Translations under genes and position numbers: made by a program
In this document: positions 5,801 to 9,578 of the stretch, one piece after another
Numbering within the stretch: the first letter of the stretch is position 1
Layout: the number at the start of each line of letters is the position of its first letter
Source of the DNA: Emticicia sp043780375
Lineage (GTDB): Bacteria; Bacteroidota; Bacteroidia; Cytophagales; Spirosomataceae
NCBI RefSeq assembly: GCF_043780375.1
Contig: NZ_JAYWCU010000134.1
Location: 1-9,578, forward strand
Length of the DNA: 9,578 nucleotides
Direction: 5' to 3'
Notes under the pieces: generated by a model
What the model saw: the letters and a program-made list of their open reading frames with translations, nothing else
Databases searched by the model: none
What the model was told of the DNA's origin: nothing

Positions 5801-7465
5801 CTACTGCAATTTCCTATACTTTATCCTCTTCGGAGTCAAATCATTACCTAAGCGTTTTTTACGATTTTCTTCATATTCCGAGAAATTTCCTTCAAACCAA
5901 TATACTTGCGAATCGCCTTCGAAAGCTAAAATATGCGTCGCAATTCTATCTAAAAACCAGCGGTCGTGAGAAATAACTACTGCACAACCAGCAAAGTTTT
6001 CTAACCCTTCTTCTAAAGCACGAAGCGTATTGATGTCCAAATCGTTGGTTGGCTCATCTAAAAGCAATAGATTTCCCCCTTCTTTGAGCATCATTGCCAA
6101 ATGCACTCGATTTCGCTCTCCGCCCGAAAGGATTCCTACTTTTTTCTCTTGGTCTCCTCCTTGAAAATTAAATCTACTTACGTATCCACGAGCATTTACT
6201 TGTTTGTTTCCAAGCATTACCCATTCATTTCCGCCAGAAATTAACTCATAAACCGATTTTGCGGGGTCAAGTTGGTTATGTTCTTGGTCAACGTATGAAA
6301 GTTTTACCGTTTCACCTACTTCAAAAGTACCAGCTAATGGTTTTAACTGCCCTGTAATTAATTTGAAAAGGGTTGTTTTTCCAGCACCATTTGGCCCGAT
6401 AATGCCGACAATACCATTTTGTGGCAAACTAAAATTCAAATCTTCATAAAGCAAACGGTCGCCAAAACCCATTTTTACGCCTGTTGCTTCAATTACTTTA
6501 TTGCCCAAACGTGGACCTGGTGGAATAAAAAGTTCGAGTTTATCTTCTCTTTCTTTCGAGTCTTCACTCACCATTTTATCGTAAGCCTGCAAACGAGCCT
6601 TCGATTTTGCTTGACGAGCTTTTGGAGCCATTCGCACCCATTCCAACTCTCTCTGCAAAGATTTTTGGCGTTTCGACTCGGTTTTTTCTTCTTTTTCTAA
6701 GCGATTTTGTTTTTGTTCGAGCCAAGAAGAATAATTTCCTTTCCACGGAATACCTTCGCCTCTATCCAATTCCAAAATCCATCCTGCCACATTATCCAAG
6801 AAATAACGGTCGTGAGTAACCGCAATGACAGTTCCTTTATATTGACGCAAATGCTCTTCCAACCAAAGCACCGATTCGGCATCAAGGTGGTTGGTAGGCT
6901 CATCTAAAAGTAAAACATCAGGTTGTTTCAAAAGCAAGCGGCAAAGAGCAACACGGCGTTTTTCACCACCAGAAAGATTGGCTACAATAGCATCTTCGGG
7001 CGGACAACGCAGAGCATCCATTGCACGTTCAAGGCGAGTATCTAACTCCCAAGCATCAAATGTGTCTAATTTTTCCTGCACTTCACCTTGTCGAGCAAGT
7101 AATTTATCAAAATCAGCATCGGGTTCACCAAAAGCTTCATTTATGGTATCAAACTCTTTCAATAAATCTACAATTTCTTGCACACCTTCTTCCACAATCT
7201 GACGAACGGTTTTTGTAGGGTCGAGCGTTGGCTCTTGTTCCAACATCCCAACGCTGTAACCTGGCGAAAAAACGACATCACCATTGATATTTTTGTCAAT
7301 ACCTGCAATGACTCGTAGAAGCGTAGATTTTCCTGAACCGTTGAGTCCAAGAACGCCGATTTTTGCTCCGTAAAAAAAAGAAAGATAAATGTTTTTTAAA
7401 ATTTGACGGCTTGGTGGAATGATTTTACTCACTCGTTCCATAGAGAAGATAATTTGTTCAGACAT
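5801..7465 (-). CDS. ettA: energy-dependent translational throttle protein EttA (ABC-F ATPase)
   Basis: This is a cytoplasmic ABC-F protein of 554 residues, nearly identical in length to known EttA. In E. coli EttA binds the ribosomal E site and gates entry into elongation according to ADP/ATP level. It has two ABC domains and no membrane segments. Domain 1 has Walker A GLNGSGKST (40-48), signature LSGGEKRR (164-171) and Walker B LLLDEPTNHLD (185-195, catalytic Glu189). Domain 2 has Walker A GPNGAGKTT (357-365), signature LSGGERNR (446-453) and LLLDEPTNDLD (467-477, Glu471). The ABC-F 'arm' lies at about 95-140 and the charged interdomain linker at about 245-320 (KARQAKSKARLQAYDK). The C-terminus, PKRIKYRKLQ, is characteristic of EttA and separates it from Uup, YbiT and resistance ABC-Fs. 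All catalytic residues are intact. It is divergent from the DUF349 gene. Confidence 0.95.
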   Translation of the reverse strand: MSEQIIFSMERVSKIIPPSRQILKNIYLSFFYGAKIGVLGLNGSGKSTLLRVIAGIDKNINGDVVFSPGYSVGMLEQEPTLDPTKTVRQIVEEGVQEIVDLLKEFDTINEAFGEPDADFDKLLARQGEVQEKLDTFDAWELDTRLERAMDALRCPPEDAIVANLSGGEKRRVALCRLLLKQPDVLLLDEPTNHLDAESVLWLEEHLRQYKGTVIAVTHDRYFLDNVAGWILELDRGEGIPWKGNYSSWLEQKQNRLEKEEKTESKRQKSLQRELEWVRMAPKARQAKSKARLQAYDKMVSEDSKEREDKLELFIPPGPRLGNKVIEATGVKMGFGDRLLYEDLNFSLPQNGIVGIIGPNGAGKTTLFKLITGQLKPLAGTFEVGETVKLSYVDQEHNQLDPAKSVYELISGGNEWVMLGNKQVNARGYVSRFNFQGGDQEKKVGILSGGERNRVHLAMMLKEGGNLLLLDEPTNDLDINTLRALEEGLENFAGCAVVISHDRWFLDRIATHILAFEGDSQVYWFEGNFSEYEENRKKRLGNDLTPKRIKYRKLQ

Positions 7466-7492
7466 CGTTTAAATACATTCGTTAGACATCAA

Positions 7493-7534
7493 TTTTTATT
7501 GTTTTTATTAAATTATTATTGAAAACAATAAAAA
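7493..7534 (-). repeat. 13-bp perfect inverted repeat in the ettA leader
   Basis: TTTTTATTGTTTT (7493-7505) and AAAACAATAAAAA (7522-7534) are perfect complements with a 16-base spacer. They lie 28-69 bases upstream of the ettA ATG. If the promoter near 7573-7605 is used, this would form a hairpin in the ettA 5' leader. The arms are almost all A/T, so the helix would be weak. Confidence 0.5.
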
Positions 7535-7569
7535 CTGTGTGTTTTAATTATTACATTTAATAAATTTTT

Positions 7570-7597
7570 ATGCAAATATCGCTAAACCTATTTGCAT
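7570..7597. promoter_or_regulatory. 9-bp dyad in the divergent ettA / DUF349 intergenic region
   Basis: ATGCAAATA (7570-7578) and TATTTGCAT (7589-7597) form a perfect inverted repeat separated by 10 bases. The centre-to-centre distance of the arms is about 19 bases, or two helical turns, which suits a dimeric DNA-binding protein. It overlaps the likely leftward promoter. Operator function is inferred. Confidence 0.45.
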
Positions 7598-7605
7598 TAT
7601 ACAAA
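7573..7605 (-). promoter_or_regulatory. probable ettA promoter (near-consensus)
   Basis: On the minus strand, TTTG (7605-7602) is followed after 21 bases by GATATTTG (7580-7573), one mismatch from TAnnTTTG. Transcription would start near 7566 and give a leader of about 100 bases containing the 13-bp inverted repeat. The -7 element overlaps the left arm of the dyad at 7570-7597. Confidence 0.35.
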
Positions 7606-7670
7606 AAAACCACGAATTTTACCAAATAAACCACCATCCCCCTTGACTCACAAGCCATGTGATTTTTATT

Positions 7671-8936
7671 ATGAAAGGCGTAACATTAGAAAACGAATAT
7701 GCTTACATAAATGAAGGTAAGGTATTCTTAAAGGGCTATTTAGATATGCCCGACCGACAAATCGGAGAAGTAAAACGCACAGAAGAAGAGGCTTTCCAGT
7801 ATTTCATTAATCGTTACCAAATTGCGGTAAATAAGGTTATTCAATTGAAATCTGAGATTACCGAAGCCCAAAATAAGGGCTCTTTTTTAACAAAACTTAC
7901 GCAGCTACGCAAACGATTGCTAAACTTCGATGGAATTGGCGATTTCATCCCATTGCTCAACACTTTAGATGAGCAAGAAGACGTTCTTCGTGGCTTGATT
8001 GTAGGCAATCAAGCTAATAACCTTACTATCAAAGAAGCATTAGTTGAAGAAGCCAAAGAAGCCAAAGAAGATGTTGATTGGAATATTGTAGCCGAAAAAC
8101 TGCAAGATATCAAAACTCGTTGGATTCGCACGGGCCCTGTTGACAAACCTTTTCAAGAAGAAATCGAAACCACATTTAGAGAGGTTTTAGATGATTTTTA
8201 CCAACGCAGAAAAGCTTTCTATGAGGAACAAAATCGCATTATTGGCGACCGCATGGAAAAGTACAACGAGCTGGTAAGAGGAGCAGAAATGCTATTCAGA
8301 ATGGGCAATTGGGAGCTATCTTTTGCCGAGCTCAAGCGTCTTCAATCAGAGTGGAGAAATGTGGGCGACGTGCCACCAAAGCGATTAAAATACGAATTCC
8401 GTCGTTTCAAGAAACTAACTACGCTTTATTACGAAAAATACTGTGCAGCCAAGGGTATTCAAATAAAGATTCGTGTTGACCCACGTGTAGAGGCTCAACA
8501 GAAAATGATGGAAGAAGCCGAACAATTAGCCGAAGCTAAAGACATTTTTGCATCAACCGAGCGTGCAAAAGTAATGCTTAATGATTGGAAAAACATCAAA
8601 GTCCCATCTCACTTAGCCGTGCGAAATGTTGCAGAACGCTTCAGAGCTGCGTGTGATAAGATTTTTGAGTTGAGTTATCTAATGAAAGTTGTTACTCGCA
8701 AATTACCTAACTATAATTATTTGAGTGAAAAACAACAAACCTTGACGAAATTCCGTGAAATGGAAAATATTGTGATTCGTGCAAGAGGGGAGTTGAAAAT
8801 ATTGATAGAAAGCAACGAAGGAATTTCGCAAGGGCCAGATTTAGATAAAATAACGAATTCTAATATTCAGACTCAAAAACGTAAGTTATTGATGAAAGAA
8901 GTAATTTTAGAAGAATTGAGAAGAGCAGCTCAGTAA
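7671..8936 (+). CDS. DUF349 domain-containing protein
   Basis: This is a 421-residue soluble, highly charged and mostly helical protein of unknown biochemical function. It contains repeated DUF349 units, which are about 60-residue helical modules with the pattern 'W..i...W...G' followed by a basic 'F..rr..fy' stretch. They are visible at about residues 133-186 (LQDIKTRWIRTGPV, then FYQRRKAFYEEQ), 211-262 (LKRLQSEWRNVGDVPPKR) and 296-342 (LNDWKNIKVPSH). The N-terminal ENEYAYINEGKVFLKGYL is the usual opening of Bacteroidota members. The ATG at 7671 is chosen; a GTG at 7659 would add four residues. The family is widespread in Bacteroidota, and the sequence gives no clear role. It is transcribed away from ettA and shares its upstream region, so the two could be co-regulated. 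No consensus promoter was found for it. Confidence 0.88.
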   Translation: MKGVTLENEYAYINEGKVFLKGYLDMPDRQIGEVKRTEEEAFQYFINRYQIAVNKVIQLKSEITEAQNKGSFLTKLTQLRKRLLNFDGIGDFIPLLNTLDEQEDVLRGLIVGNQANNLTIKEALVEEAKEAKEDVDWNIVAEKLQDIKTRWIRTGPVDKPFQEEIETTFREVLDDFYQRRKAFYEEQNRIIGDRMEKYNELVRGAEMLFRMGNWELSFAELKRLQSEWRNVGDVPPKRLKYEFRRFKKLTTLYYEKYCAAKGIQIKIRVDPRVEAQQKMMEEAEQLAEAKDIFASTERAKVMLNDWKNIKVPSHLAVRNVAERFRAACDKIFELSYLMKVVTRKLPNYNYLSEKQQTLTKFREMENIVIRARGELKILIESNEGISQGPDLDKITNSNIQTQKRKLLMKEVILEELRRAAQ

Positions 8937-8959
8937 AAAAAAGTAATTTTTTTTTACTG
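8931..8959 (+). terminator. A/T-rich hairpin overlapping the DUF349 stop codon
   Basis: CAGTAAAAAAAA (8931-8942) and TTTTTTTTACTG (8948-8959) pair perfectly over 12 bp with a 5-base loop. The TAA stop codon (8934-8936) lies inside the left arm. The T-run is in the stem rather than after it, so its terminator strength is doubtful, but no other terminator stands between this gene and the tRNA promoter. Confidence 0.45.
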
Positions 8960-8964
8960 CACGC

Positions 8965-8995
8965 TTGCGTTTTTATATAAAAAGTCTTAATTTTG
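8965..8995 (+). promoter_or_regulatory. promoter of tRNA-Gln
   Basis: TTG (8965-8967) is followed after 20 bases by TAATTTTG (8988-8995), a full match to TAnnTTTG. Initiation would fall near 9002, about 11 bases before the mature tRNA 5' end. Confidence 0.7.
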
Positions 8996-9012
8996 CACTC
9001 ACAAGTACAGGA

Positions 9013-9083
9013 TGACCCATAGTATAATGGTAGTACGACAGTTTTTGGTATTGTTTGTCTAGGTTCGAATCCTGGTGGGTCAA
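9013..9083 (+). tRNA. tRNA-Gln, anticodon TTG
   Basis: The full cloverleaf can be drawn. The acceptor stem is TGACCCA (9013-9019) with TGGGTCA (9076-9082). The D stem is GTAT/GTAC (9022-9025, 9033-9036) with GG in the loop. The anticodon stem is ACAGT/ATTGT (9038-9042, 9050-9054) with loop TTTTGGT. The T arm CTAGG-TTCGAAT-CCTGG spans 9059-9075. The anticodon TTG (9045-9047) reads CAA. The weak first pair T1-A72 is a typical tRNA-Gln identity feature. The discriminator base would be A9083. CCA is not encoded, so it must be added after transcription. It has its own promoter and terminator. Confidence 0.95.
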
Positions 9084-9090
9084 CAACTTT

Positions 9091-9128
9091 AAAGAGTAAA
9101 ATTTGATTAATCAAGTTTTACTCTTTTT
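9091..9128. terminator. intrinsic terminator after tRNA-Gln
   Basis: AAAGAGTAAAA (9091-9101) pairs with TTTTACTCTTT (9116-9126). The helix continues through a T-G pair and TTGA/TCAA to a TTAA tetraloop, giving 16 pairs. Two further T follow, then G and more T. It starts eight bases after the tRNA. Confidence 0.85.
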
Positions 9129-9397
9129 GTTTTTCAGGGGTGATACTAAATTGATTTTTACTTTTTAAATTCTGCAAATAAAAAAAGTCACCATATTGAA
9201 GATAAGGATCAAGCAGGAAAGTTAGGGATTTAGAGATAAATTTTTAATAGCCAAAACAAGAAAAAATTAATAGATAGTATGCTCCTAAACCGATTTCTAA
9301 AAGCCTTTATCCTTGCATGGTTTGCAGCTGCGATTGAATGATTTGAAAGCTGCCTTGGGTAGTATTAAACAAATTGGCGTAAAGTTACATGAAAGAC
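9127..9397. other. gene-poor stretch with a possible short coding remnant
   Basis: No complete gene is visible here. A minus-strand frame from 9384 to the stop at 9307-9309 reads YANLFNTTQGSFQIIQSQ and then LQTMQG, which looks protein-like but is only 25 codons and is bounded by a TAA at 9385-9387. On the plus strand an ATG at 9279 gives a 20-residue frame (MLLNRFLKAFILAWFAAAIE) with no supporting context. Both overlap, so at most one can be a true remnant. No repeats of the tRNA 3' end were seen. Confidence 0.3.
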
Positions 9398-9428
9398 AGA
9401 TAACTAATTGATAGTCAATTAGTTATCT
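9398..9428. repeat. perfect 14-bp palindrome next to the recombinase-like fragment
   Basis: AGATAACTAATTGA (9398-9411) and TCAATTAGTTATCT (9415-9428) are perfect complements around a three-base spacer TAG. It lies nine bases beyond the stop codon of the minus-strand fragment, in the position of a terminator, but no long T-run follows on that strand. A terminator is the simplest reading; a protein-binding or recombination site is also possible. Confidence 0.6.
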
Positions 9429-9437
9429 CTTAAAAAG

Positions 9438-9578
9438 TCATTTCTCGTCAATTTTAGCTTTACTTTGCGGAATGCCGCCCATATTCAAAATTTTATAAAC
9501 GGTAGCCGTAGAAGGAATTTTGAAAGCCTTCATAATATCTCGAATACTTCTTTCTTCTTTGTAAGCACTGACTACCAT
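9438..9578 (-). CDS. C-terminal part of a protein with resolvase-type helix-turn-helix (partial)
   Basis: The last 46 residues are visible, ending at a TGA (9438-9440), and the frame runs off the right edge. The sequence AYKEERSIRDIMKAFKIP followed by STATVYKILNMGGIP fits the Hin/resolvase helix-turn-helix pattern 'Y.eg.Si.dI...f.i...TvYkiL'. Such a domain is found at the C-terminus of serine recombinases and in some transposases. The first visible codon happens to be ATG (9576-9578), so a 46-residue stand-alone peptide is formally possible, but a larger recombinase extending to the right is more likely. Enzyme type and intactness cannot be judged from this window. Confidence 0.5.
   Translation of the reverse strand: MVVSAYKEERSIRDIMKAFKIPSTATVYKILNMGGIPQSKAKIDEK

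Noticed and set aside
7643..7670. TTGACT as a -35 element for the DUF349 gene
   Set aside because: The matching -10 would overlap the start codon, and the Bacteroidota primary sigma factor does not use this pattern.
9013..9437. tRNA-Gln as an attachment site for an integrated element within this window
   Set aside because: I found no repeat of the tRNA 3' end in the following 350 bases, and the tRNA is followed directly by its own terminator. The question needs sequence to the right.
1..9578. A new multi-gene defence or biosynthetic system
   Set aside because: All large genes are recognisable housekeeping or common Bacteroidota families, each with its own promoter or terminator. No CRISPR-like spaced repeats were seen.

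Overview
The window looks like chromosomal DNA from a Bacteroidota bacterium, most likely an aquatic or soil Cytophagales (inference from protein style; genus not determined). The DNA is AT-rich. Start codons lack clear Shine-Dalgarno sequences. Several upstream regions carry the Bacteroidota promoter pattern (TTG or TTTG, about 20 bases, TAnnTTTG). The proteins (NuoN, EttA, a DUF349 protein, a PA-domain M28 peptidase) are typical of that phylum.

Layout. 1-2034 (+): nuoN, the last membrane subunit of respiratory complex I, followed by a small GtrA-like membrane protein. 2109-2430 (+): a 63-residue repeat-containing lipoprotein with its own promoter and a strong terminator. 2505-2813: a 285-bp internally deleted insertion sequence with 17-bp terminal inverted repeats, flanking direct repeats and the last ~65 codons of a DDE transposase. 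2897-5456 (-): a fold-type IV PLP enzyme and an exported M28 zinc peptidase. 5457-5800: a spacer holding the peptidase promoter, a stop-interrupted coding-like stretch and the ettA terminator. 5801-7465 (-): ettA, an ABC-F translation factor. 7466-7670: a divergent intergenic region with two long inverted repeats. 7671-8936 (+): a DUF349 protein. 9013-9083 (+): tRNA-Gln(TTG) with promoter and terminator. 9127-9578: a gene-poor stretch with a perfect 14-bp palindrome and, on the minus strand, the C-terminal end of a protein with a resolvase-type helix-turn-helix that runs off the window.

The genes are mostly ordinary housekeeping functions (respiration, peptide degradation, amino acid or folate metabolism, translation) and do not form one pathway. 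No defence system, CRISPR array or large biosynthetic cluster is visible. The items most worth a second look are the deleted IS, the cluster of TTAAGAAA/TTTCTTAA motifs around the lipoprotein gene, the paired dyads between ettA and the DUF349 gene, and the gene remnants at 5546-5731 and 9307-9578.
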